This document shows positions 37,361 through 48,563 of a DNA stretch of 64,000 nt, piece by piece (positions within the stretch are counted from its first letter, which is position 1; every line of letters begins with the position of its first letter). A program made the translations under genes and the position numbers. Source of the stretch: Phellopilus nigrolimitatus (Eukaryota; Basidiomycota; Agaricomycetes; Hymenochaetales; Hymenochaetaceae); contig JAJOHG010000043.1 of assembly GCA_021029095.1 (NCBI GenBank), positions 1 through 64,000 on the forward strand. Direction: 5' to 3'. The notes under the pieces were generated by a model. It did not search any database and was not told where the DNA came from. It saw only the letters and a list, made by a program, of their open reading frames with translations.

Positions 37361-40273
37361 ATGGACAACTCCAGAGGACACGGTGTAGGACGAGGTGATC
37401 GCGGCCAGCGCGGCAGAGGCATGTCTCCCAGCCATCGAGGGGGCCCTCCTATGGCTCGTGGGACACACATCGACTCGTCTTCGAGGTCCGCTGGAGCTGT
37501 ACAGGTGTATGCTCCCAACTCTCCCGCGCAGTCCGACGCGCGGCTCACGGACAGAGAGCAGGATGCGCTTGTCTCCCGCTTCCAGGCACTGTCGGCCGCA
37601 GACCCCGACCGCGTCGTGCGTCCGGGATTTGGGAAGCGCGGTGCAGCGATCGCAGTTCGCGCGAACTTCTTCGCGCTCAAGTATCCGAAGGATGTCGTCT
37701 TGTATGACTACCCAGTCGTGATCACTCCCGAAGTGGACTCTAAGCCCCTTCGTAAGCGCTTATTCGAGCTTTTGGAATCCACGCAGGAGGTCGTGCCCTA
37801 CCTTCACGAGATCGCGCACGACTGGTCTCAGAGGCTGATTTCGAGAAGCCGTCTTCCTGTAGACTTTTTGGCGACGGTCTCGGAAGGACCTGAGAGGGTT
37901 TACACTATCAGTGTTCTCGAGCCGAAGGTACTGAGGTCTACAGACTTGGATCGGTAAGTATTGATATTCTCAATTAGACATGCGACTGACCCTATTCGAA
38001 AACAAAATGTTTCTAGTTACCTGCAAGGCGAGAATGCAAGCTATAATCCTCTCCCGCTCATCTCGGCCTTCAACCTCATCACGACCGCGCACGCCTCGCA
38101 CACGGGCGTGTCCGATAGGAAAGGTTACATGTTTCCTCCTTCTGCTTTGGGAGAATCTCCGCTCGCTCTCAGTGCGGGTCTCGAGGCCTGGAAGGGGTTC
38201 TTCGCGACCGTGCGTCCTGCATGCGGGAAACTGATGGTCAACGTAAACGTCTGCATGGGCGCGTTCTACGTCCCGAATGCGCGCCTCAGTGATGCGATGG
38301 TCAAATATCAGCAGACGTCGTACGGGGCAAGCAACCCTCAGCGCTTCTATAGGCGCGTGAAGGTCACCACGAAGCACCTAGGCTACCGCAAGCAGGTCGG
38401 GATTAAAGCTTTCGGAACTCAGTCGGCAAAGAAGACGGTCTTCCAGTGCGACGAACTGGGCGGGATGGTCAGTGTCGAACAGTATTTTCAACGAAGTAAG
38501 CACAATGGCATGTGTAACTACTTAGATCTTAGACACTCACCACAATATACAGAATTCAACATTCGCCTCCAACACGCCGACGATTTGCCTGTCATCAATG
38601 TTGGAAGTAGGACGAAGGACGTTTTCGTTCCCGCAGAGCTTTGCGAGATTGAGCCGGGCCAGACTTTCGTGGGCGTGCTCTCTGGGAGCGAGGCTGCGGA
38701 GATGACGAAGTACTCGACCAACCCTCCATATGTCGATGCTAAGGCGATCACAGAGCAGGGCCTAGAAGTACTGGGTTTGCGTCAGGGTGCGCCGCCCATA
38801 CAGGGCTTCGGGATCGAATTGTCCAGAGACATGGCCGTCGTCCCCGCTCGTCTGCTGAGCCCGCCCAAAGTCATTTACTCGTCCGGCTCTCTCACCGTCG
38901 CCAACGGGTCCTGGAACACGCGCGACGTCCGCTTCCACAGACCTGCGCAGCTCACTCGCGCCGCCATTCTCGTCCTCGCAGATGGCGGGCGCGATGACTT
39001 CAGGGATTCCTCGGACCCGGTACTGCGCGGCGTCGTGACGCGGTTCCTGGCGACGTGTCGGACGGGCGGGATGCAGGTCGACGACGCGCTCCCGCCGCTT
39101 CTTTTCGTGCGGCTCCTGCAAGCGAACCCACGCGACCCACTGCGTGCTGCGGCGATCGACGCGATCGAGAACGAGATTAAGACGCTCCCTGGTCGCCCGA
39201 ACATCATGCTCGTTTTCGTATCCAACGGTGGGATCTACCCGGGTTTGAAGAAGCTGTGCGACTGCAAGCTTGGAATTGCGACCGTCTGCATGTTGATGCC
39301 GAAAGTCAAGAAGGAAACGGGTCAAGACCGGTACTTCTCAAACATCGCGCTAAAGGTCAACGTGAAGCTTGGTGGCGTCAATCACCAGCTCGATGCAAGC
39401 TCTATGCGCTGGTTGAAGAACACAATGCTCGTCGGCATGCGTGTGACGCACCCTGGTGTTGAGACACCGTCTATCGCTGCTGTCGTGGCAAGCTGCGATG
39501 AAGAGTTCATGCACTATCCGGCGAGTCTTCGCCTCCAGGAACACGGGAAAAAGGTGAGTGATGACCTCTGAACTTCCTATAATTCTAAACTGACAGCTTC
39601 ATCCGAACAGATGATTACCGATGTCAAGGAAATGATGATCGAGCGTCTCAACGAATATACAAAACGGATGAAGACTCTTCCCGAGCGCGTCGTCGTGTTT
39701 CGCGCCGGCGTCTCTGATGGCCAGTTCAAGCACGTACTCACCCACGAGCTCCCGGCGATCAAGGCCGCGTTTCTCTCTTTCAAGGGCAAGAGCCCTAAGC
39801 TTACTATTGCGGTCTGTGGGAAGCGGCACCGCACGCGCTTCTACCCAACGAGGTCCGAGCAGGCCGACAAATCGTCGAACACGAAGGCCGGGACGCTCGT
39901 CGATCAAGGCATCACTGCCGTCTATGACTTTGACTTCTACTTGCAGGCGCACGCGGGGCAGCAGGGCACGGTGCGCGCGACGCATTACACCGTGATATTC
40001 GATGGAAACCGTCTTTCCGCGGACGAGATCCAACAGGGTGCACACGACGCGAGCTACCTATGGGCGCCCGCGACGAAGAGTGTTCGGCTGGTCCCACCGG
40101 CGTACGCGGCGGAACGGGCGTGCCAGCGCGCGCGGCTCTACCTGATTGGGATCATCCCTCCTCCGATAAGCAAGGAGAGTACCATTGATCATGCGCTGAT
40201 CATGCGCAGGGCAAAAGAGCTATGGGGCACGGGCGTCCATGAGAATCTTCGGGGCTCCATGTTCTACTTGTGA
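37361..40273 (+). CDS. Argonaute paralogue with all four catalytic residues replaced (copy 2)
   Basis: Exons 37361-37953, 38017-38495, 38553-39553 and 39611-40273 join to 911 codons, with introns at the same places as in copy 1. The domain order N, PAZ, MID and PIWI is intact and most structural motifs match copy 1 (LMVNVNVCMGAFYVP, LGIATVCMLMPK, KLGGVNHQL, GSMFYL). The RG-rich tail is shorter and has no poly-glycine run. The slicer tetrad is gone: Arg654 in GMRVTHP for Asp, Lys691 for the glutamate finger, Ala723 in FRAGVSDGQ for Asp, and Glu859 in YAAERACQRAR for Asp. Spacings still match copy 1, apart from a 4-residue deletion after GMRVTHP. With no stop or frameshift in 2.7 kb of coding sequence, it looks like a maintained, non-cleaving Argonaute. 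It could bind guides as a decoy, silencer or inhibitor. Confidence 0.93.
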
Positions 40274-40919
40274 TTTGCGACAAAACGGGAGAGATAATAA
40301 GAATTTGAACAAGTATGTGAATACGTGTTACTGTGTATATCGAAATCTGCTAGCGTGTTACATGCGACCGTCTGTCATTGTGTACAATTAGTTTTAGTGA
40401 ATTAGAAATTGAAGATTGCTGTCAGTGTTTCAAGACATAGAAAGGGAACTAATTATGTAATATTAGTATCTCTTACATCAGCTCAAAGTACGTAACTCTA
40501 GAACATCTCTTGCTTAGTCGACACACCGTGTCTCCCCACAGTGCATCGTCTTCATCGAGCGCGGCGCGGCGTGCGCATACATACCGGGACGGCCTCGGGT
40601 TTCTTAAGGCCATCTTCGTCTGGAGCGCTGCGTCTGCGCGGGGCAGGTGAGCGTACATATGGCACTGATGACAGCGGACGGTCCAAGCTCCGACACGGGT
40701 ACACCGACCTCATTTTCCCCTGCGTCCATCTACGACTGTCTGATCAAGAGGGTGCCCTGCTACAGCGGCGCGGGGTATTGTTTTGTTCGGGGATGCAGAC
40801 GGCTCTGGAGGCAGGTAATGGCGGATGTGCTAGCGGAAACACCATCCAAGTTGGCGAGGCATGCGCGATCTTGCGGGCAAGGATTGCCAGCGAGAACAGG
40901 TCGTGGCAGTGATGAAAGC
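40274..40919. other. Argonaute 2 downstream flank
   Basis: The first 200 bases are AT-rich and likely 3' UTR. A frame starting at 40647 (about 90 codons before it enters the repeat unit) has no recognisable motif; I do not call it a gene. Confidence 0.4.
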
Positions 40920-42191
40920 AGAGCGTACGCGCTGGTACGGGCCATTGCTCTCTCTTCCGTGCTGCTTTTCGTTCAGGCCGTCGACGCCAATTTCAGTCTC
41001 GTACTACTCATTGGTATCTCGTTGTTTCTTCTTTATTCAAATAGGACTACTCTCTCAAGTACCTCCACGTGTGGCACGTTTGAACTCTTCGACGTGAAAT
41101 CCCGTCAAGCTCTCACCTCCGCGTTCGTAGACTTAGCCAATCGACGCGACCAGACATTGAGCTCTCAGTTCTCAACGCTCGGATTACGAAACCGCTCTGA
41201 AAGAAAACTCTCATCGTTCTCTTATGTTGCAGTTGCCGCCTGAAGCGCACTGAAAAGCTCTGTGTCCTTTGGATCGTCCACGCTCGGCGATTTCGTGGAT
41301 GATACTGAAGGCGCGTCACGTCGAGCACTCTGGCGAGCGCGGAACAGATGCGGGTCTTACGCCGAAGGGTACTTCTGCTCACGCAATGATATATCAACTA
41401 CGCTTCAGTCACACACGCGCTCTATCCTGCTCTTTGACCTAGCACCAAGCTCTTCACTTAGTGCGCCGTCCTCGTGCTGCTGTGTTGTCGCCGACCTCGC
41501 CATGGATATCTGGCAGGATGACTCTTTTTGAACCTTAAACATCCGTAGATACGCTAGCGACATCAAATAGGAGGCCCTGTAAGTCCGGTCTTTCTGTTTC
41601 CTCGGGTCATGGCTAAGGAAATGCTCCTGTCCGGAAAAGAAAAGTGGACTGCGATGCACAGACACGAACGACGCGTTTCTTCAACTGTATTAGTGTCAAT
41701 CACGTTTCAGTAGGCGGAAGATCCAGGCGTGTTTATTTGATGATGCGATGTGTCAATGTTTTCATATTCGGTAATCTCTCATCCTGAACCTTTTAGAACT
41801 TCCTTACATTTGTTTTGAATCACACAGCCCAAAAATTACGTATATGTATATATGTACTTCGGAATTCCTGCGCTCGATTTGATCCTCTGGATTCCGGCGG
41901 TATTCGTACCGTTTCTCCCGTTGAAAAGGCTTGTTGACTGCTCTTTATAACGCAAACTAGATGGGGAAGCTATACGCAACAGTCAGATTTACAGATCCCA
42001 TTCGCTAATGCGTGGTCATCGGGCGTTCTTGAGCCAGTTTTTAGTATTGCCGATGTCGAATGCGTGTTGACCTCGAAAGCAGGCCTCTCCTCACAGACTT
42101 GTATCAGCCGAAATAGCGTATTGCCTGAACCTTCGAGCAGCAAATGTGCCATTGACTCGTATCGGTCTGTCTTATCGTACCGGCTCGCCGT

Positions 42192-42198
42192 TATAAAA
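42192..42198 (+). promoter_or_regulatory. TATA box, DUF6533 copy B
   Basis: TATAAAA lies 98 bases before the start codon, in the same sequence context as in copies A, C and D. Confidence 0.6.
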
Positions 42199-42289
42199 TG
42201 CCTACAAGGATGTTCGGCTAGCCCAGCTTACGCCCCCGAATAGCCCATTCTAAGCTTCATTGAAACTTGACGACTGCAGACGCCTCACT

Positions 42290-43928
42290 ATGCATTCAAC
42301 ACAATCTGACATTGAATCTATTGATCCAAGTCTCGTGCCACTTCTCGTCTCAGGGAGTATGTACGGCCTAGTGGCATTGTTAACTCTCTTGGTCTACGAC
42401 ACCAGTAAGTTTTGCATCTCAATGGGTGTGCCAGGTAGCTGCGATGACATTAATTGTTCAGTTATCACAATGGACAAGGAGGTAAGCGAAACTTGACATT
42501 TATATCTCGATGTCTAGACTAATTGCAGTATCTATTAGATAAAATACTTCTGGGTATGTCTTTTCCACAACAATAACGTGGGGAATAGTGTATCTACTCA
42601 TGTGGCATGAAGAGCTCTCCTTGCAAATTTGTCAGCTTGATTTACTTTGCGGTAAGTAAGATTGTACAACTTATTATAAAGGAAATAGCTGATCATCTCC
42701 TCTAATGAATGGTTATAGAGTCGATATCTTGGAGTACTTGGAGCCATTTCTGGTATAGTAGGTAAGCTGTACTCAATTCTTTAATAGGAGTGCATTAAAA
42801 ACAAGATTGTCCACTAATACTGTTTTTATACTCAGTTGTTACTCTTCAAGCAAATAAAACACTGCAAGTAATCTCTTATCATTGCATTATAACTCATTGA
42901 AGCTAAATCTAAATGTGGACTCATTTATAGGCGTAAGTTTCCAGATACTCTTTTTTTTTTTTTCTTTACTAATGATAGTGAAAAGGCCTTGGTTTTATTT
43001 GGACTCAATATCTGTCCTGTGGGTTATCAATTGTTCCATAAAACAAAATTCTACTCATTCAAGCAAAGATTGGACGGCTGTCCTTTTAATTGACTGTAGT
43101 GACATCTCCTTACTACATATAGTATGCAAAATATTCATCTGCCACTAATCATTTATGCAGATATTCTTCTGATGCGGATTTTGGCTCTCTACCACCAGGG
43201 TAAGGCACTCCTGGTACCACCAATGCACAAGTGATGTTTGAATCCGGCAGACACAAAACTGACTGCATGTTTGAGGATTCTATTTGGCCTGGAGGCAGCT
43301 TTTGGGCTGGGTGTTCTAATATACATCATCATATATTCAAAGAGTAAGCAAAATTATTTATTGTAGAGTGTACAATTCACTAAACAATTGTTCCAGTTTC
43401 TGTACAGAGACTTACAGAGGGTGTAACAGTATGTTTTCTTCATAGAAGGCCAAAAGTCTGGGGAGCATTAATATGGTTAGTACTGATGTCCTTGAGTGAA
43501 TATTTGTATTGATTTAAAACAGGGCTGTTGCAATGCTCTATGCAATCATTCTAATGGTTCTAGCTCTCCACAAGGCTGCACAACACTGGAGGGAGTCAGC
43601 TGGTTTCGGTCAGTTTAGCCTTCTTAAGGTGCTCATCCAAGATCAAGCCATCTACTTTATTTTGTATGCTTCTTGATGTATAGCCAGTGGTATATGAGCT
43701 GACTAGTCTGACAGGGTCATATTCTGCAGTGTTATGGGGATAATTTCATATCAATTTAATGTCCAAGATTCTTTTCCTGAACTTCTCCTAGCCGTTTTGG
43801 GAACTCCCAGTATTCTCTGTGTTATTGGGAGTCACCTGTTGATCCATCTGAAGGAAACTGGAGAGAAACGAGGTGGTGGAGGGACCAGCTACAGGATGAG
43901 GACCATGAGCAGTATGAGGTTCACCTGA
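42290..43928 (+). CDS. DUF6533 multi-pass membrane protein, copy B (integrity uncertain)
   Basis: The exon blocks of copy A recur in order: MHSTQSD to LVYDT from 42290, ITMDKE, IKYFW, the block PCKFVSLIYFA ending near 42650, DILLMRILALYHQ near 43165, TKLTACLRILFGLEAAFGLGVL near 43265, VRPK-like sequence near 43450, AAQHWRESAGFGQFSLLKVLIQDQ near 43580, and the final exon ending in MRFT. Relative to copy D a few residues are missing after VPLLVS. A long T run (near 42950) falls in the least conserved middle exon and could shift the frame. The donor after the exon near 42868 reads GCAAGT, a possible GC-AG intron. The final exons are open, so it could be functional, but I cannot show a complete frame. 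Confidence 0.45.
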
Positions 43929-44995
43929 ACTTGCAAAGAAAATTCCAAGGTGATTGCATCTCTTTCCTGCCGGAATCTGAGTGACCATTCACAAGTCGTG
44001 TAGAACATCCAAATACTCCTGCACTCCTGTCCGGTCTTTTATTTACTCTTACCGCTTATTCTTTTAAATGTCCTACATTGTCGAATTTTCACTGGACGAG
44101 GAAATACCAGTTTGTTTGCGCGTACACGAGCTCACTGTTCTTGTTCTGCTCAGATTTGTCACAACCATCGACTGCATGCAGATGTTCGCGCAGCTTAGAG
44201 AAATAAGATGATACAGCAGCAGTGCGCAATGATCGCTCAATCGCCTTGCGCTCTATCGTATGTTTGAGCAGCGAGTTCTTCACAACCCGCTTAGTGCATT
44301 GGCATGAGAGACCGAGAGAAGAGAAAAGACAAAGGCGAGGAGAGGTCTCGAGGTGCTCGGTGTCCGGGTTCAAAAATGACAAATCTCGGGCACGACTCCG
44401 CACGCTGCCGGAGTGGCATGCCTTTCCAGCCCCGCGCCGTGTTCTTATGCTTAGTTCTGGAAGCCCTACTAAGAGAATGACCATGCGTTCTTCGCGCTGA
44501 AATTCTGTGTAGAATAGGGACATTTGCGTACGTACGAGACTCGTCGTTGAGGTTTCCGTCTCCATCTTCAACTACATGCTCTAAACTGCCGGTGCTTTCC
44601 GGAAACACTGGCCACATCGCATGGACTGGCACAATAACGTCTGAATGCGTAGCTTGCGCTTTGCTCCCCTAGGTAGTGCCGTGGCGGTGCCGACCGTAAT
44701 TTGAAAGTCGTGTCGACCATGCGGTCGCGACAAGGCGAACCAGGGATGTGAAAGCAGCCAAGGAAAATAAAAGGCCAGTTGCCCGCAGGTCATGCAAACG
44801 CCGGAGGACCGGCAGATGTACGTCTGCGATATTCGGCCTGGTGGGTGGCGGCGCCTCCGGGCTGTCGCTCCTGAAACGTTTCGAACAATGCAGGACATGC
44901 ATCCTGACGGCCAGACACGCTCTCCCTAGTCTCCTATGGCAGCCCGTACCTGCAGAATGCTCCAGCGCGCGCACTGGCCGATCGCAATAGGGGTG

Positions 44996-45003
44996 TATAA
45001 ATA
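44996..45003 (+). promoter_or_regulatory. TATA box of small protein 2
   Basis: TATAAATA followed by CCAAGC matches the promoter of the paralogue at 26418-26939 and lies 93 bases before the start codon. Confidence 0.65.
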
Positions 45004-45088
45004 CCAAGCAACCTCTCCGAAAAGCATCAACACAACCGCACCAAACCTCACTGCACCGACGCACCTCTAACTCCCGATCTTACTAGTA

Positions 45089-45697
45089 ATGTCCCAAGTG
45101 CAACTCCCCGGCTACACAGGCGCGTTCGAGGCCAACTCGCTCTACGTCGTCTCCTTCGGCACAGGGAAGGAGCAGACCTGCGGCTTCTACTGGTCCAGGA
45201 ACGGCAAGACCGGCGAGCTCGTCTGGTATGAGTTCGACAAGACAGGCGCAGACCGCAACGGCACCGCCCACGGTTTCAGCCCGCGTCTCACCCCAGGACA
45301 GCTGGTATCTAAGAAGCTCGAGGTCGCCGTCCAGTTCCACAAGGACATGCCGAACACGGCCTGGTACGAAGCACTGCAGCAGCTCTTCGGCACGACCAAG
45401 GTGTACAGGAACCGCAGGCAGTGGCTCCAGCTCGTCATGCGGCAGGTCTTCAACTCCATATATGGGCGCGTCGCCCCGAAAGACCGCCCCGGCTACACGA
45501 AGGAAGATCAGAACGCTGCCGTTGTCAACGCATTGGAACACTTTGGGTCTAACTCGGCCTGCAAAGCACAACATCGCAAACCTCACGACGATGACAAACA
45601 AGGTGGCGGGAAATCACTGAGGAGCGCATGCTGCGTGCGTAGCTATGCGAGGCGGGCACGTATGAAGTCGGCAGTCGGTGAAGTGGTAGTATCGTAG
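45089..45697 (+). CDS. Small protein of unknown family (copy 2, altered C-terminus)
   Basis: This single-exon frame of 202 codons is paralogous to 26418-26939. The match runs from MSQVQL through GFYWSRNGKTGEL, NTAWYEALQQLFGTTK and DQNAAVVNALEHFG. After that point the frame used here gives a basic tail unlike copy 1. The +1 frame from about 45543 reads GLTRPAKHNIANLTTM and stops at 45620; this aligns with the copy 1 ending (GHKIIKLSEME), with His, Ile, Leu, Met and Val in register. The ancestral C-terminus is therefore in the other frame, and a single-base change near 45543-45552 has switched it. It could be a real lesion or a sequencing error. The gene lies 4.8 kb downstream of Argonaute 2 with DUF6533 copy B between. 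The function is unknown. Confidence 0.7.
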   Translation: MSQVQLPGYTGAFEANSLYVVSFGTGKEQTCGFYWSRNGKTGELVWYEFDKTGADRNGTAHGFSPRLTPGQLVSKKLEVAVQFHKDMPNTAWYEALQQLFGTTKVYRNRRQWLQLVMRQVFNSIYGRVAPKDRPGYTKEDQNAAVVNALEHFGSNSACKAQHRKPHDDDKQGGGKSLRSACCVRSYARRARMKSAVGEVVVS

Positions 45698-48472
45698 ATT
45701 GTCACTGTACTTCTGTTTAGCAGTATTTAAACCCCGCTTTGTTCGCGTAGCTGCAATAAATTCTCCTTCGACTAGCTATGATATTGCAATGAAGCATCTG
45801 CGAGTCTAGTCGGCGATTCGGATGAAGAGCGATCCTGAAAGTGTGCGTCGGTTTGGACATTTTAGATAGAGTTTATCGGCCTGTCAACTCCTCACAATCC
45901 CTTGCGAGGAAGTAAGTGAAAGTATCTCTCGATAGTCGAAGTTGATGCATAACTGCGAGGGAGTGACTTGGAGTCGGATTTAGAATATGTGCGAACGCTG
46001 TGCGGAAAACAGAGTATCGGAGGTGCACTTACTTGGCGGTCCTGTATCTAATTGTGTCGCCGCTGGTCCTTCACGACATGGGTGAACTACCGTCGTACAG
46101 AGGCATTTCTCCCTGCCGTCAAGCGGCTCGACATGACACGTCCATCTCGTCTGCGCTTTTCCGAACCTCCAGTGTGCAGAAGACCACTGCACCTTCGGTG
46201 ACTGCAGCAGCAGCATAAATCAGATCGAGAGCAAACGCTTAGCAGCTGCCCTCCGAGTTCGGGTGACATGAAGAGGGACGTACGCTATTCGTGGACACGA
46301 CACAGCATACCCGCCGCTTGTTCTGGGCCTTCGTGAGAGGGACGCCACGACGCCGACGCGCTGCCCATCGCCGTATCAGGAAGACTCTCCTCTTCCTCCT
46401 CCTGCTGATCCGCTCCTCGGCCCGCTCCTCTGTTTTACGCGTAGTGCAGTGCCCCCTTCTTCCCGAGCATCCGGGCCTTGCGCATCACTGCGCATGTGCA
46501 CGCTCCCCTGCAGAATTGCACGGTCAGAATGGGACGAAGACAAATAGAATCGTAGACGCGCCATTACAGCCATACGCTCGCAGAGTCCGTGGACGGCGCG
46601 CCCGCGGCGCGGAAGATATCGTTTCGCGGGCGAAACATGGACTGTAGTACGGGTAGGTTACGTGTCCGCGTGCCTTGCTGCGTCTCCTCGCGCGGAAGAT
46701 CTTTAGCACGCGAAGGTCATGTATGGACAAGACGCAACCACATCTTGTACTAAGTTGTAGTCAAAGAATGATGTATGGATATCGGCACGCTGGAGAACGA
46801 GACACCGAGCACGAGATCGAGGATGCGAAAGAGAACGCTGAAGGTGACGGTGACTTTTGAAAGTGGAAGCCGGCTACTAAAACCGTGTCAAGTTCGTCGA
46901 GCCGATGCAGGCTGCGCGCACGAAGGCCTAGCGCTTCTTACATCTGTATTGCTCGTCGCGCTCGTCGCTCTTGGCTATGCCTGTCCAGCGCCCCGAAACA
47001 GCTTCTGTTTGTCGATGGAGCCGATCCAGAGCCCCCAGGAGCGCGCGGGAGGCCGTCGGGCTCTGTCAGCGTGCGCGTCCGTCTGCGCCTGTCTGCAGTC
47101 GCCAGCGTCGTCGCAGAAGGTGCTCAAGAGGAAGAAACGTTGCCGGCATGGAATACCCAATCGCACAGGATGATTTTTATTATTTACGTATTTTGGCAGC
47201 CCCGACTCCGTCGGGAGGAAAACAGACGGCCGTGGTACATGTACGTGTGGCAGTACAGACGAACTGCTTCCGTTGCAGCCAACCTTAGCCTCGATAGGCT
47301 ACTCGTCTGTCTTCTCGTTGTTTCTCAATTTAAACATGACTACTCTCTCAAACACCTCTACCTGTTCCGCATTTCGAACTCTCCTACATGAAAGCCCGTC
47401 AAGTCGCAGATTCACTTCACGTATCCGTGCTCGCAGAATCGACGTGACCAGAAATCATCAATAAGCTCTCAATTGTCAACGCTCAGATTGCAAAACCGTT
47501 TTGAAAGAAAACCTGTCCTTCTCATATTTCTCTCGAGTTGCATTTGCCGCCTGAAGCGCACTAAAAGGCTCCGTGTCCTTAGGGTCGCCCACGCTCGACG
47601 AATTCGCGAACAATATAATAGGTGCACCATCGTCGAGCAGCTCGGGCAAACTTCCGGACAGGCGGAACGGACGCGGGTCTTACGCCACACAATGATATAC
47701 CAATCATGCTTCACACCTCATCATTGGGGACGCGCTCGACGGCGTTTTCTCCTGCTCTCTTACCTATCACCAATCTCTTCTCACCCAATGCGCCGTCCTT
47801 GTGCTATCGCGTTATAATCGCCTCGCCATTTAAGGACGACACTTTTTAAAGCTTAAAACATCCGTATAAACGTTGGCAGCATCAACTAGGAGGTCTTGTA
47901 AGTCTAGTCTCCTGTTTCCTCGAGTCACAGCTAATAGAATGCGCCTGTCTGAAAGCCAAAATTGGACTGCAATGCACAGACGCGAACATCGCGGTTCTTC
48001 GGTTGTATCAACATCAATTATGCTTCATCACGACAGCTGGTCTAAGTATACGTATAAGCTAGTACAAATGTTCCATTTTCTTTCACATCCGGTAATCTCT
48101 CCTCGTGCATTTGTCTGAAACCAACTTACATTTGTTTTGAATCACGCAACTGGGGAAGCATACTCTTGTATGCCACAATGCCCGATTTGATCGTCTGAAT
48201 TCTGGCGGTATTCGTACACCTTCTCCCATTGAAAAAGCACGTTAGCTGCTCTTTATAGCACAAGCTAAATCATGAAGCTATGCGCAACAGTCTGATTTAC
48301 AGTTCTCACTCGCTAGTGCGTGGACATCAGGAGTTCTTGAGCCTATTTTTTAGGATCACCGACGTCGAACGTCGCAGACTTTGATCAGCCGAAATAATGT
48401 ATTGCCTGAATCTTCGAGCAGAAAATGTGCCATTGACTCGTATCGGCCTGCCTTACTTTACCGGCTCGCCAC

Positions 48473-48479
48473 TATAAAA
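48473..48479 (+). promoter_or_regulatory. TATA box, DUF6533 copy C
   Basis: TATAAAA lies 91 bases before the start codon, in the same context as the other three copies. Confidence 0.6.
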
Positions 48480-48563
48480 TGTCCACGAGGATAGGCCAAC
48501 TTACGCCCCCGAACAAACCTTTCTAAGCTTTATTGGAAACTTGACGTCTGCAGACGCCTCACC

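Larger units (their letters stand above)
40920..47160. repeat. Repeat unit 2 of the array
   Basis: This unit begins with the block at 40922-41215, which also occurs near 53377-53680 and in part at 47250-47520. It carries DUF6533 copy B (42290-43928). Compared with unit 1 it contains an additional stretch of about 1.4 kb, roughly 44.6-45.95 kb, that holds the small-protein gene. It closes with the GACGTACGCTATTCG block (46276), the block near 46720 (TGTATGGACAAGACGC) and the block near 47020-47130. Boundaries are approximate. Confidence 0.6.

Noticed and set aside
37961..39571. Reading the Argonaute 2 middle part as one uninterrupted 536-codon exon
   Set aside because: The introns at 37954-38016 and 38496-38552 have GT-AG ends, lie where Argonaute 1 has introns, and their removal restores the family sequence. 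They merely lack in-frame stops.
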